This document shows positions 23,093-30,982 of a DNA stretch of 39,846 nucleotides, piece by piece. This DNA is from an uncultured Ruminococcus sp. (GTDB taxonomy: Bacteria > Bacillota > Clostridia > Lachnospirales > Lachnospiraceae): NCBI GenBank assembly GCA_900553885.1, contig USFD01000022.1, forward strand, positions 1 to 39,846, in the 5' to 3' direction. Both the position numbers and the translations under genes were made by a program. How positions within the stretch are numbered: the stretch's first letter is position 1; each line of letters starts with the position of its first letter. Below the pieces are notes generated by a model that saw only the letters and a list, made by a program, of their open reading frames with translations, was not told the DNA's origin and made no database searches.

Positions 23093-23561
23093 CAGCCATC
23101 CCTCCTATATATGCCGCAGTAAGAAAAGGTACAAACGGAAAGGTGTCCTTCCTCCTGAACCGGCTGCGGATAAGAAGAATAAGAGAAAAAGCCGCTGCCA
23201 GTATAAATGCTGCAGTAAGCAGTGCAAGAATATCCCAGAATCCGAGAAAACTTCCTATAATCAATATCAGGATGCTGTCTCCGTATCCAAAAGCTTCTTC
23301 TGTTACTTTACTGACTGCCAGAAACACTGCTCCCACAGCGCCTCCTGCCAGAAGAAAAGCCGCAGGAACCCCGCTTTGGCAGAGTACCCCTGCCGGAAGA
23401 AACAGAACTCCTGACAGAAGAACTGTAAGCTTCAGCTTTCTCCTTTTTATATCCATAATGGCCAGGATCATCAAATATCCTCCGAATGCCATGCGGCATA
23501 TCAGCCACCTGTTTTCCACGGCAAATTGTACTGGATTTTCTAGTATGAACATCTTGAACAC
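23079..23561 (-). CDS. A24-family prepilin peptidase (TadV/CpaA-like)
   Basis: The 160-residue polytopic protein has both catalytic aspartates of the family: Asp37 in AIMDIKRRKL and Asp95 in FGYGDSILIL. It lacks the N-methylase domain of full PilD, as usual for TadV. FPFVPFLTAAYI near the end is also typical. It cleaves the leader of Flp and TadE-type pseudopilins at the inner membrane. The first codon is GTG at 23561; an ATG at 23552 with a better-spaced GAGGAG is an alternative. It overlaps genes on both sides, consistent with one tad operon. Confidence 0.9.
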   Translation of the reverse strand: MFKMFILENPVQFAVENRWLICRMAFGGYLMILAIMDIKRRKLKLTVLLSGVLFLPAGVLCQSGVPAAFLLAGGAVGAVFLAVSKVTEEAFGYGDSILILIIGSFLGFWDILALLTAAFILAAAFSLILLIRSRFRRKDTFPFVPFLTAAYIGGMAVGMY

Positions 23562-24406
23562 GCTCCTCTCCCCGTTACATCCGATTTCTTTACTGCATGT
23601 ATTGTACGCTTCAGACCGCTGCAGTTAAGAGAATTGTGGTATTTTCCTCCTGTATCGGTAATATATACTCCCGCCATCGGCGGCCCGTAAACACACTTTT
23701 CACATTTTTTGTATCTGCCTCCCCCCTCATTCCTAAGATCGGAAATCTGTGCATATGGTACAAAATTTATAGAAAGCTGAAGATAGGTACACTTAGGATC
23801 TTCATGGTACACCAGACCGTTTTCCGTTATATACACGATCTGGCCATCCTCTCCGCCAGTTTCCCCGTTCTGGTATCCTCTCCATCCATTCATTCTGAAC
23901 TCCTCTGAAAACTCTGCGGAAGGATTTCCAAATACAGGCAGGGGAATTCTGATCCTATACTTTATTCTGACATACAACTCACCTGTATCCGGAAGAAGAA
24001 ATGATTGTTCGCACTGGATTGCTCCGCTGCCTCCATCCAGAATACTCCGTTCCACTCTTTCAATTCCTATCCGGTTTATAATATCCGCCTTCATTTCCGC
24101 CGTGTTAAGCACCGGTACAACGGCGGTATCCTCTGCCGCCTGTTTTGCCGCGCTCTGCGCGGCGTTCATAATGCTGAGTCTGATACTGTGTATTTCAATC
24201 ATATAGATCAGACACAATACAGCAAAGAGAAACAGTGGAATTCCAATCGCCGCCTCTATCGTTATACTTGCCTTATTTTCCGGTCCTGATTCCGGCACAG
24301 ATGCCCTTTCTTTTTCGAATCGGGATGTTTTTTTATTCGTCTGTATAAATTGCATCGCAGCTGATTTTCCTTTCTTTAAAACGGGTGTGAATGAGTTTCT
24401 CCGCAT
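23540..24406 (-). CDS. TadE-like protein with two C-terminal Cys/His modules
   Basis: The 288-residue protein has a basic N-terminus, the TadE-type segment ASITIEAAIGIPLFLFAVLC (Glu51) with one membrane helix (about 55-72), and an extracytoplasmic domain. Residues 191-239 and 247-288 are two related modules that begin VYIT, have Y-H-x4-C (His201-Cys206; His257-Cys262) and end in C-x2-C (Cys235/238; Cys283/286). This looks like a small metal-binding or Ada-like unit attached to a pilin-like protein. A later ATG at 24355 has an upstream AAAGGA and may be the true start. It overlaps the prepilin peptidase gene by 22 nt. Confidence 0.82.
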   Translation of the reverse strand: MRRNSFTPVLKKGKSAAMQFIQTNKKTSRFEKERASVPESGPENKASITIEAAIGIPLFLFAVLCLIYMIEIHSIRLSIMNAAQSAAKQAAEDTAVVPVLNTAEMKADIINRIGIERVERSILDGGSGAIQCEQSFLLPDTGELYVRIKYRIRIPLPVFGNPSAEFSEEFRMNGWRGYQNGETGGEDGQIVYITENGLVYHEDPKCTYLQLSINFVPYAQISDLRNEGGGRYKKCEKCVYGPPMAGVYITDTGGKYHNSLNCSGLKRTIHAVKKSDVTGRGACSRCSY

Positions 24407-24469
24407 GAGGGAATGCGGTAAAGACGAAAGGACATCTGTGCCGGAAACAGGACCGGAAATAACATGCTT

Positions 24470-25909
24470 TTATTCATATCCGAAAGCAACGGGAAATGTA
24501 TAGGATATTCCTCCGGCAATGTCAGCTTCTGTACTGACTTCAATCCTGGAGATACACTGATCTGCCCGGAAATAATCCATTTCATATACAGATGCAAGAT
24601 TTTCTTCCACCCGGTCCAGCGTACGCATGGTTATATTCCCTGTATTTCCGAGAAATAAAAATGCTCTGAGATAATCCTCATAGGAAATGCCTCCTTCTGT
24701 ATCGCTGCCCTGCACCGTATCATTGCCTGTGCCCAGCAGAAACAGAGAGGAAAGAGGAAGTTTCCAGTTTTGCGAATTCTTTACCAGCGGCACCCTGTTT
24801 CCTTCAAGTAAAGTTCTGATGTCCACTACACTTTCTCCTGCCGCCCATGCCAGCAGAATCAGATGCTTCAAAGGTTCTGCTGCCTCCGGCAGGAGCAGAA
24901 GCACTGATATAACAACAGCCAGTACCTGCGCCTCTGCCTTTCTGGAACTGTCTCCCATAAGACAGATATAGTTAAGCGACATCCGGATCAGAAAGATCCG
25001 GAAAAGGACCGTTTCCAGATTTGCCTTGTCCGAAGACTTACCGGCCAGAATATATTCCACTTCATAATCCAGGGACTTATTCTCCCTTTCTTCTCCGCCA
25101 TCAGATCCCATGCTGCTTTCCGTATCTGTGGTCAGATTCTTTTCATTCGGCATCGCCGCATTTTCAAACTGCTGCAGAATATATTCATCGAACAACAGCT
25201 TTTCTTCTATGCCATCCAGATTCGTCCTGGCAGGAAATGTGCCATATCCTGTTCTGAGCTGCCGGCAGGATGCCTGACTTGCCGGATTAATCTGCTTTCC
25301 GGACAGTTCCATTTCCTTCGGAAGTACAATTGAGAGAATCCCTGACTTTTCTATCGTTTCCAGATAAGAAAAAGGATTTGCTTCTTCGATCTGATTTTCT
25401 TCCGGACTTCCCGGCTGTGCGCTCCCGGTAAGATCCCTGTATTCTTCCAGTATGGATTCTTCCTTTTCCTTCATATTTTCTCCCTGAATGTCCTGCTCCT
25501 CCCACTCTTCAGTCATCCCGGTCAGATCTCTGACCAGTCCGATTCCGTATCTCTGCTCCATATACGCCGTCACCTGCTCCCGGAAGGTCTGTCCGCTGTT
25601 ATCTGTCAGATACTGAATTCCGGCTGTACTGTGTTCCATTCCTTCCGTACCGTAATAATGCATGCGTCTGAGAACATTTTCCTCATCATAATCTCCGGTT
25701 CCATAACTTCCTTCCAGCGTGAAAACATGATATTCTTCCAGAAGTTTTCTCTGATATTCGCCGAAAACAGAAAACACTGCCCTGTCTGCCTCCAGACGGC
25801 TGATATTTTTGGCTGTCTGTATCACGGCCGCCTCCAGAACTCCTGTGACAAATGAAATAAGAAGTACAAAAAGCAGGCTGAGAAAAACAGTAATCTCGCC
25901 CTTCTTCAT
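24470..25909 (-). CDS. DUF5702-type protein of the Tad locus (TadG-like)
   Basis: The start at ATG 25909 (MKKGEITVFLSLLFVLLISF) gives about 479 residues; an upstream TTG frame extension is less likely. The N-terminal segment EITVFLSLLFVLLISFVTGVLEAA is a TadE/TadG-type membrane anchor with Glu near the start. The extracytoplasmic part holds acidic, helical sequence (EEWEEQDIQGENMKEKEES), and a second hydrophobic stretch (AQVLAVVISVLLLLPEAAEP) lies at about residues 330-360. The family is DUF5702 by recollection, found in Clostridia pilus clusters. Its start codon is 1 nt after the Flp pilin stop, indicating translational coupling. Confidence 0.8.
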   Translation of the reverse strand: MKKGEITVFLSLLFVLLISFVTGVLEAAVIQTAKNISRLEADRAVFSVFGEYQRKLLEEYHVFTLEGSYGTGDYDEENVLRRMHYYGTEGMEHSTAGIQYLTDNSGQTFREQVTAYMEQRYGIGLVRDLTGMTEEWEEQDIQGENMKEKEESILEEYRDLTGSAQPGSPEENQIEEANPFSYLETIEKSGILSIVLPKEMELSGKQINPASQASCRQLRTGYGTFPARTNLDGIEEKLLFDEYILQQFENAAMPNEKNLTTDTESSMGSDGGEERENKSLDYEVEYILAGKSSDKANLETVLFRIFLIRMSLNYICLMGDSSRKAEAQVLAVVISVLLLLPEAAEPLKHLILLAWAAGESVVDIRTLLEGNRVPLVKNSQNWKLPLSSLFLLGTGNDTVQGSDTEGGISYEDYLRAFLFLGNTGNITMRTLDRVEENLASVYEMDYFRADQCISRIEVSTEADIAGGISYTFPVAFGYE

Positions 25910-25910
25910 A

Positions 25911-26132
25911 TCAGATTCCCGCACTCTCTGATGTAATTCTGTCAAAAATAGAATTAATCAGACTGATGAGCTGATTTTTGAAAATCAGAAGAAGCGCAAT
26001 AATAATAACCAGGATCAGTACTAGTTCTATTACTGTAATTCCCGACACTTCTCCGTGACGTATAAAAAAATCTTTTCCTTTTATTCTGAATGCATCTAAT
26101 TTCCGTTTTGCTCCTGCTATAATTCTCTTCAT
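25911..26132 (-). CDS. Flp-type (type IVb) pilin
   Basis: The 73-residue protein is in the size range of Flp pilins. A basic leader (about 31 residues) ends at Gly31, followed by ITVIELVLILVIIIALLLIF with Glu36 at the +5 position used by prepilin peptidases. The short mature chain has one hydrophobic helix and a polar tail. It is the likely major subunit of the pilus encoded here. The leader is longer than in many Flp pilins. The gene lies between tadC and the DUF5702 gene. Confidence 0.88.
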   Translation of the reverse strand: MKRIIAGAKRKLDAFRIKGKDFFIRHGEVSGITVIELVLILVIIIALLLIFKNQLISLINSIFDRITSESAGI

Positions 26133-26149
26133 TTTTCTCCTCCTTATCT

Positions 26150-27406
26150 TTAGATCTGAATTGTAAAAAACGCGGGTACAATAACAATTACAAATACAAT
26201 AGCAAGCATCATGAACATGGGAATCATCAGCTTTGTTCCTGCCTCTTCTCCCAGTTTTCTGGCCAGATTTTTCCGTTCTTCAAAGGCTTCTTCAGCCTCT
26301 CTTTTCAGCAGGACAGACAGCCCTTTTGATCCTTTCCGGAGATTTTGTGAAAGCATGGTTCCGAATTTACGGTAAGAAGGAATTCTGCATCTGGTTCCAT
26401 AACTTTCGTATGCCTCCCCTTCTGCAGTCCCTCCCTGTATCTGATGCATGGTGTATACCATTTCTTCATAAGCCTGCCGTTCTCCGGTTCTCTTTTTTTC
26501 TTTCTCGTAATCCCCGGCAATACAGAACCAGGCACGCCTGACCGTCATTCCCGCCCCGATATAAAGATTGAATTTATTAATGATCTGAGGATAATCTGTT
26601 TTCATCTGTCTGATCTTCTTCTTTTCTTCCTCTTTCCGCCGCTGTCTGTCAGATACACAGATCATACAGGCTCCCCCTGCGCCAAGAATCAGAATGGCAA
26701 ATGCCCGTATATTTTCTGTATAATCCCACTGAATCTCTATTCCGTTCACATTGCCCGGCAGCGGAAGATACGCCTGTGTTTTTGTTTCCTCATCCGTCTG
26801 TCTGACCTTTTCACTTATTTCCTGCAGTATCTTTTCTGATTCACTCATTCTGGGCGGATATACCCTGACATAGAATTCATGGGATACTGTCTCTTCTTCA
26901 TATCTCATCAGTGCCGTAAGCTTTACAAGCGTGCCTTCTTCTGTAAGATTTTCCTGTCTCAGCCCTCCCCTGATGTCCATCACATCATAATTATCCAGTT
27001 CCCATGTGACGGAAATTCCCGTATCCGGTATTTCTGTCACAAGATTCATATCCGTGCGCACATCATCCGGATTTTCATTGTCTCCCAGAATAATCTGCTC
27101 CAGATTTTCTGCTGCTTCTTCAAATTTTTCTTCCAGCTCCCCGGTATCATAAGCCTGTCCGGACACGGTAATATTTACAGACTCCTCCACATCGCCGGCT
27201 TTTACTTTCAGTTCAAGATTTTCTTTTTCTCCGGCATCTGCATTTCTTTTTACAAGCTCCCGGCCGTTTTCATCTGTCGGAATGGTTCTGCTGTTGTCCC
27301 GGATATATACACATACAAACAGGAAAAGAGACAGCAGCAGAAAAATTCCTGATTTTATATAGACCGGATTCTTTCCGATCTCCCTGAGTTTTCTTTTTAT
27401 CTTCAT
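26150..27406 (-). CDS. TadC-like type II secretion F-domain protein with a large ectodomain
   Basis: ATG at 27406 (MKIKRKLREIG) gives 418 residues; a GTG at 27430 overlapping the previous stop is the alternative. The protein starts with a membrane helix (SGIFLLLSLFLFVCVYI). An extracytoplasmic region of about 180 residues with an immunoglobulin-like look (DTGISVTWELDNYDVMDIRGG, SHEFYVRVYPP) follows, then a second helix (AFAILILGAGGACMICV). The C-terminal half is a T2SSF domain (YPQIINKFNLYIGAGMTVRRAW, LRKGSKGLSVLLKREAEEAFEERK) ending in a membrane helix. TadC normally lacks such an ectodomain. Inferred role: inner-membrane platform working with TadB. Confidence 0.85.
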   Translation of the reverse strand: MKIKRKLREIGKNPVYIKSGIFLLLSLFLFVCVYIRDNSRTIPTDENGRELVKRNADAGEKENLELKVKAGDVEESVNITVSGQAYDTGELEEKFEEAAENLEQIILGDNENPDDVRTDMNLVTEIPDTGISVTWELDNYDVMDIRGGLRQENLTEEGTLVKLTALMRYEEETVSHEFYVRVYPPRMSESEKILQEISEKVRQTDEETKTQAYLPLPGNVNGIEIQWDYTENIRAFAILILGAGGACMICVSDRQRRKEEEKKKIRQMKTDYPQIINKFNLYIGAGMTVRRAWFCIAGDYEKEKKRTGERQAYEEMVYTMHQIQGGTAEGEAYESYGTRCRIPSYRKFGTMLSQNLRKGSKGLSVLLKREAEEAFEERKNLARKLGEEAGTKLMIPMFMMLAIVFVIVIVPAFFTIQI

Positions 27407-27426
27407 ATATACAGGCCGTCCTTTCT

Positions 27427-28089
27427 TCACACTTCAATCCGGATCACTTTTCTTCCAAACTGACAGGCGCCGATATATACAGCAAGACATATACTCATAG
27501 TGACAATCCCCGCGGTGCTGCCGTAAAGCACTTCGAGAAATTCTCCGAAAGTCATCTTCATATAGAGGATAATGACAAACGGAACAGCGCACATAATATC
27601 AAACTCCAGTTTTTTGGACGCCAGCAGTGTATCAATCTCTTTTTCTGTTTCAATTTTTTCACTGATCGTGCGCACTGCATTTCTGATAATGGATATACTG
27701 TCGCCGCCGCTGATCTTTGCCGCGGCAAAAACATTTACAAAATTTTCTACATCTTCCTGCTTCACCCTGTCGGAGAACTCCTCCAGCACCTGGGCGGCCG
27801 GACAGTTCATATTCAGCCGGACCGCCATACGCTCATACTCTTTTATAATCCTGGCGTCTTTTCCGTACATGGGAAGAATATCTTTTTTCGTTTCCCGGAT
27901 CGCATTTTCTACAGAATACCCTGCTTTCAGAGCAGCCGACATCGCCTGAATACTGTCCCGGAACTGGCTCCGGAACTGCTGTTCTTTCTGTCTGGCCTTG
28001 TCCTCTGTCCAGTCCTTCATATACAGGATCCATAACGGGAAAAGGAAGAATGCAGGAATAAATGATTCATAAAACAGATACAGAATCAA
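27427..28089 (-). CDS. TadB-like type II secretion F-domain protein
   Basis: From the first in-frame TTG (28089) the product is 220 residues: N-terminal hydrophobic segments, a T2SSF core (FRDSIQAMSAALKAGYSVENAI, FVNVFAAAKISGGDSISIIRNA) and two C-terminal helices. The open frame continues upstream without stop or ATG to about 28180, encoding a plausible further N-terminus (REYAAGILKTSVIFGL). CTG at 28152 has AAAGGGA about 9 nt before it. The real start is therefore probably a non-AUG codon overlapping the tadA end. It pairs with TadC as the membrane platform of the pilus machine. Confidence 0.85.
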   Translation of the reverse strand: MILYLFYESFIPAFFLFPLWILYMKDWTEDKARQKEQQFRSQFRDSIQAMSAALKAGYSVENAIRETKKDILPMYGKDARIIKEYERMAVRLNMNCPAAQVLEEFSDRVKQEDVENFVNVFAAAKISGGDSISIIRNAVRTISEKIETEKEIDTLLASKKLEFDIMCAVPFVIILYMKMTFGEFLEVLYGSTAGIVTMSICLAVYIGACQFGRKVIRIEV

Positions 28090-28129
28090 TCCGAAAATAA
28101 CCGAAGTTTTTAAAATACCGGCTGCATAT

Positions 28130-29344
28130 TCACGTTTCCTTATATCCTGCAGCCAGAAGTTTCCCTTTATTCCGGAGATCCCCCGCCTTCACAAGGCATC
28201 CTTTAATTTTTTCATGTTCCATTCCCTCCTCCTGAAATTCATATAATGTATTGGTCTCTATTCTGCCGCCTGTATATGACAGAACTTCATCGATCCGCAG
28301 AACCTTTCTTGTTCTGTCCCGAAGCCTTCCCAGGTGAATAATGATATCAAGGGCGGATGCGATCTGTCTCTGGATTGCCTGAAGCGGAAGATCAATCCCC
28401 ATCATCATCATAGTTTCCAGGCGGTTCAGCATATCTTCCGGATTATTGGCATGTCCGGTAGACATGGATCCGCTGTGTCCGTTCAGCATGGCAGAAGCAA
28501 TCATATCCACTGTCTCATCTCCCCTGACTTCTCCTACTATAATTCTGTCCGGACGCATTCTCAGCGCGGACCGGATCAGATCCCGTATTGTAATAGCTCC
28601 TTCACCTTCAAGATTGGCGCTTCTCGCTTCCAGTTTTACCAGATTTTCCACTCCCTGTATCTGAAGCTCCGCATTATCCTCAATGGTAATAATTCTCTCA
28701 TCTTTCGGAATGTAATCCGACATTGCATTCAGAAATGTGGTTTTCCCTGCCCCGGTGCCTCCGCTTATAAAAATATTGTATTTCGAAATAACCAGCTTCT
28801 TCAGGAAATCCGCCGCTTCCTCCGTAACACTGCCCATACGGATCAGATCTTTCATCGTCACTGCCTCGGAGGGGAATTTTCTTATCGTCATAATAGGACC
28901 GTTTACTGCAACAGGCTTCAGAACCACATTCACTCTGGAACCGTCCCGCAGTCTGGCATCCACTATAGGAGATGCTTCATTTACATACCGGTTCGTCTCG
29001 CCTACAATCTGCTGAATCACATCTGACAGCCTTTCTTCTGACAGAAAACACCGGTCCGAACGATACAGTCTTCCGGATTTTTCATAGAATATATTATCCG
29101 TTCCGTTTACCATAATCTCTGTAATCTCTTCATCTTCAATCAGTTCCTGCAGAATATCCAGCCTCCGGAATGCATTAAACAGTTCTCTGCTGAACCTGAT
29201 CTTATCCTGGAGAGGAATATACTCTTCCTTTGCCGCCTGCTCCAGCACTGAACGGATTATTTCCTGGAGTTCTTCTTCTCCGGTCTCTCTGGTCATGTCC
29301 ATACGAAGCATAATCTGTTCATAAAACTGTTCTGTCCGATTCAT
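28130..29344 (-). CDS. tadA: TadA/CpaF-type secretion ATPase
   Basis: The 404-residue VirB11/CpaF-family ATPase powers Flp pilus assembly. The N-terminal domain includes LIEDEEITEIMVNGTDNIFYE. The ATPase core has Walker A GGTGAGKTTFLNAM (195-208), an Asp box (ITIEDNAELQI), the Walker B-like RIIVGEVRGDE (267-277) and the His box MSTGHANNPEDML. The length is typical for Gram-positive TadA. It overlaps the TadZ-like gene by 26 nt upstream and the TadB reading frame downstream. Confidence 0.95.
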   Translation of the reverse strand: MNRTEQFYEQIMLRMDMTRETGEEELQEIIRSVLEQAAKEEYIPLQDKIRFSRELFNAFRRLDILQELIEDEEITEIMVNGTDNIFYEKSGRLYRSDRCFLSEERLSDVIQQIVGETNRYVNEASPIVDARLRDGSRVNVVLKPVAVNGPIMTIRKFPSEAVTMKDLIRMGSVTEEAADFLKKLVISKYNIFISGGTGAGKTTFLNAMSDYIPKDERIITIEDNAELQIQGVENLVKLEARSANLEGEGAITIRDLIRSALRMRPDRIIVGEVRGDETVDMIASAMLNGHSGSMSTGHANNPEDMLNRLETMMMMGIDLPLQAIQRQIASALDIIIHLGRLRDRTRKVLRIDEVLSYTGGRIETNTLYEFQEEGMEHEKIKGCLVKAGDLRNKGKLLAAGYKET

Positions 29345-30473
29345 GGGATCCTCCGTTTCTTTCCTCGGGATATCTGGATCTTCTGATCCTTCTTCTGACA
29401 GTACGGTTCAGAATATCACCATATCCTGCTTCCTTCATATTCCTTTCAAACTGCTCCATCTTTGAAAGAGCTGCATCCTCTTCGATATACGGCATATAGA
29501 TCCGGCTGCACTGCCGCAGAATCTCATATAATCCGCTTATACTGTCTCCGATATCAAGAATAATTGTATCGTAAATGCATTTTTCTCTGATGATACTCAG
29601 AAGACTGATCCATTCCTTCTCCTTTACAGCACGGAAGTCCACCTCATTTTTCATGGGAAGGATATAGTCCAGTCCATTAATCTGACCGGTCATGGAACTG
29701 ATCTTCATCCCCTGATTTCCTCCGTCCTGCCTGATACAGTAAAGCAGATCTCCCATATCACAGCCTTCCTTTTCCGGAAAGTAAAAACTGCCTCCGGAAC
29801 ATCCTTCCAGATTAAGGTACAGACAATGTGCCCTTGCAGCCATCTGTCTTCCGATACGAAGTGCATACTTTGTTTTTCCGATTCTGTGGACCGGAGAATA
29901 AATTCCCAGAATTCCTTTAATCACCGGCTCATCTCTGATACGCGGCCTTTCTTTTCTGCCTGAAATCCTTTCCCGCGATGTTCTTTCCTGTAATAATCTT
30001 TCCTGTGATAATTTTTCCTGTAATGCGCTCTCCTGTACGCGGCATTCCTGATATACCTCTTCCTGGTGTATGCTTTCCTGTGATAAAATCGCGTCCATAA
30101 TCTTCCCGGCGGACTGGTATCTGAAAATGTATCTGCCGCCTTCTTTGCATGCGCTCTCGTTTTCGGATATTACAAATATTTTTTCAGCCTGTATTCCCTG
30201 TATCAGTTCTTCTGCGTACCCTTCGGAAACGAGAAGGATCTGTATGCTCATATTCCTGGAAAATATCCGTAGTTTTTCCGGATCATGAAAGATATGAAAC
30301 TGATACTTTCCGGAATATCTTCTCATCAGAATCTTAAACAGATTTTCAGAGTATTCTTCCTGGGCATCGCATATGACAACCGCTCCATACGCACGGTTTC
30401 CGCTATTTTTTTCTTCTGTCATTTTCTGATTTTCACTGCGAATTGTGCAGTACGAATAAATGATACCGGACAT
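29319..30473 (-). CDS. CpaE/TadZ-like protein with repeat linker
   Basis: The 384-residue protein has an N-terminal receiver-like domain (about 30-125: AYGAVVICDAQEEYSENLFKI). A linker (about 130-175) made of Q-E pentapeptide units follows, then a ParA/MinD-type domain (GILGIYSPVHRIGKTKYALRI, YLNLEGCSGGSFYF, YDTIILDIGDSISGLYEIL). The P-loop keeps GKT but has lost the usual leading KGG. TadZ proteins place the Tad machine at the cell pole. An internal ATG at 30422 is an alternative start; neither has a clear ribosome site. First gene of the tad operon behind the promoter at 30553-30581. Confidence 0.83.
   Translation of the reverse strand: MSGIIYSYCTIRSENQKMTEEKNSGNRAYGAVVICDAQEEYSENLFKILMRRYSGKYQFHIFHDPEKLRIFSRNMSIQILLVSEGYAEELIQGIQAEKIFVISENESACKEGGRYIFRYQSAGKIMDAILSQESIHQEEVYQECRVQESALQEKLSQERLLQERTSRERISGRKERPRIRDEPVIKGILGIYSPVHRIGKTKYALRIGRQMAARAHCLYLNLEGCSGGSFYFPEKEGCDMGDLLYCIRQDGGNQGMKISSMTGQINGLDYILPMKNEVDFRAVKEKEWISLLSIIREKCIYDTIILDIGDSISGLYEILRQCSRIYMPYIEEDAALSKMEQFERNMKEAGYGDILNRTVRRRIRRSRYPEERNGGSHESDRTVL
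29985..30089 (-). repeat. 15-bp minisatellite within the TadZ-like gene
   Basis: TTCCTG (or CTCCTG) recurs at 29985, 30000, 30015, 30030, 30045, 30060 and 30075, an exact 15-nt period on the plus strand, with a degenerate eighth unit near 29970. The unit resembles TTCCTGTRATAATNT. In the protein it encodes pentapeptides with Gln-Glu at fixed positions. The period keeps frame, so copy number can change without breaking the gene. Confidence 0.8.
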
Positions 30474-30552
30474 CCGGGTCCGGCTTATGATTCACCCGCA
30501 TTCCCGATAATAAACGGGTGATACAGCATCTGATGTCTGCTGTGTAAGATGC

Positions 30553-30581
30553 ATTATAAATGGCGGATTTTATTTTGTCCA
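30553..30581 (-). promoter_or_regulatory. SigA-type promoter of the tad operon with an overlapping dyad
   Basis: Minus strand: -35 TGGACA (30576-30581), 17-nt spacer, perfect -10 TATAAT (30553-30558). The start is expected near 30546. A dyad GGCGGATTT (30562-30570) / AAATCCGCC (30593-30601), with inner TTTTGT/ACAAAA, brackets the -35 and could be an operator; it also resembles a plus-strand terminator (followed by CTTTTTG). The downstream leader has a further CACCCG/CGGGTG dyad. Confidence 0.7.
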
Positions 30582-30617
30582 GCACAAAAATCAAATCCGC
30601 CGCTTTTTGTAAAATAG

Positions 30618-30827
30618 TTACAAAATCTGATACCACATAATTCCATAAAGAAGTCCTACTCCAGGAATACCAAGGGTTCCGGATGTCAAAAAGGATACTG
30701 CATTAAGTCCTACATTAATTGAAGAATCATCCGGAAGGACATACTGGTTTATAAAAAAAATCAGAGCCATCCCCACAATTGCCCGGATAAAAAAATTAAG
30801 CACTGCAGATACCGCTTTATTCTGCAA
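30618..30827 (-). CDS. BofA-like pro-sigma-K processing inhibitor family protein
   Basis: The 69-residue protein with two membrane helices matches BofA: FIRAIVGMALIFFINQYVLP followed by INVGLNAVSFLTSGTLGIPGVGLLYGI, where the GTLGIPG and LLYGI blocks are the family hallmarks. In Bacillus BofA controls SpoIVFB-dependent sigma-K activation in the mother cell; its presence supports a spore-forming background. The start is TTG at 30827 with GGGGG upstream at suitable spacing. It is separated from gyrA by a terminator. Confidence 0.85.
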   Translation of the reverse strand: MQNKAVSAVLNFFIRAIVGMALIFFINQYVLPDDSSINVGLNAVSFLTSGTLGIPGVGLLYGIMWYQIL

Positions 30828-30929
30828 AACAATCCCCCTTTTCCTGAAGTCTGATATATCTTATTCACATTCAGAAAAATATATTCACATTATACACATC
30901 TGCAATAAGGATCCTTTTATAGAAAAGAA

Positions 30930-30963
30930 AAAGAGTTCCAGGAAGCAAGTCCTGAAACTCTTT
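30930..30963 (-). terminator. Terminator after gyrA
   Basis: AAAGAGTTCCAGGA (30930-30943) pairs with TCCTGAAACTCTTT (30950-30963) with one mismatch, and T-runs follow on both strands. It lies 20 nt after the gyrA stop codon and ends the dnaN-gyrA block. The remaining sequence up to bofA is AT-rich. Confidence 0.88.
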
Positions 30964-30982
30964 CGTTTTTTTTATTATTTTA

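Noticed and set aside
29985..30089. Possible CRISPR-like repeat array
   Set aside because: The period is 15 nt with no spacers, in frame within a coding gene; it is a minisatellite.
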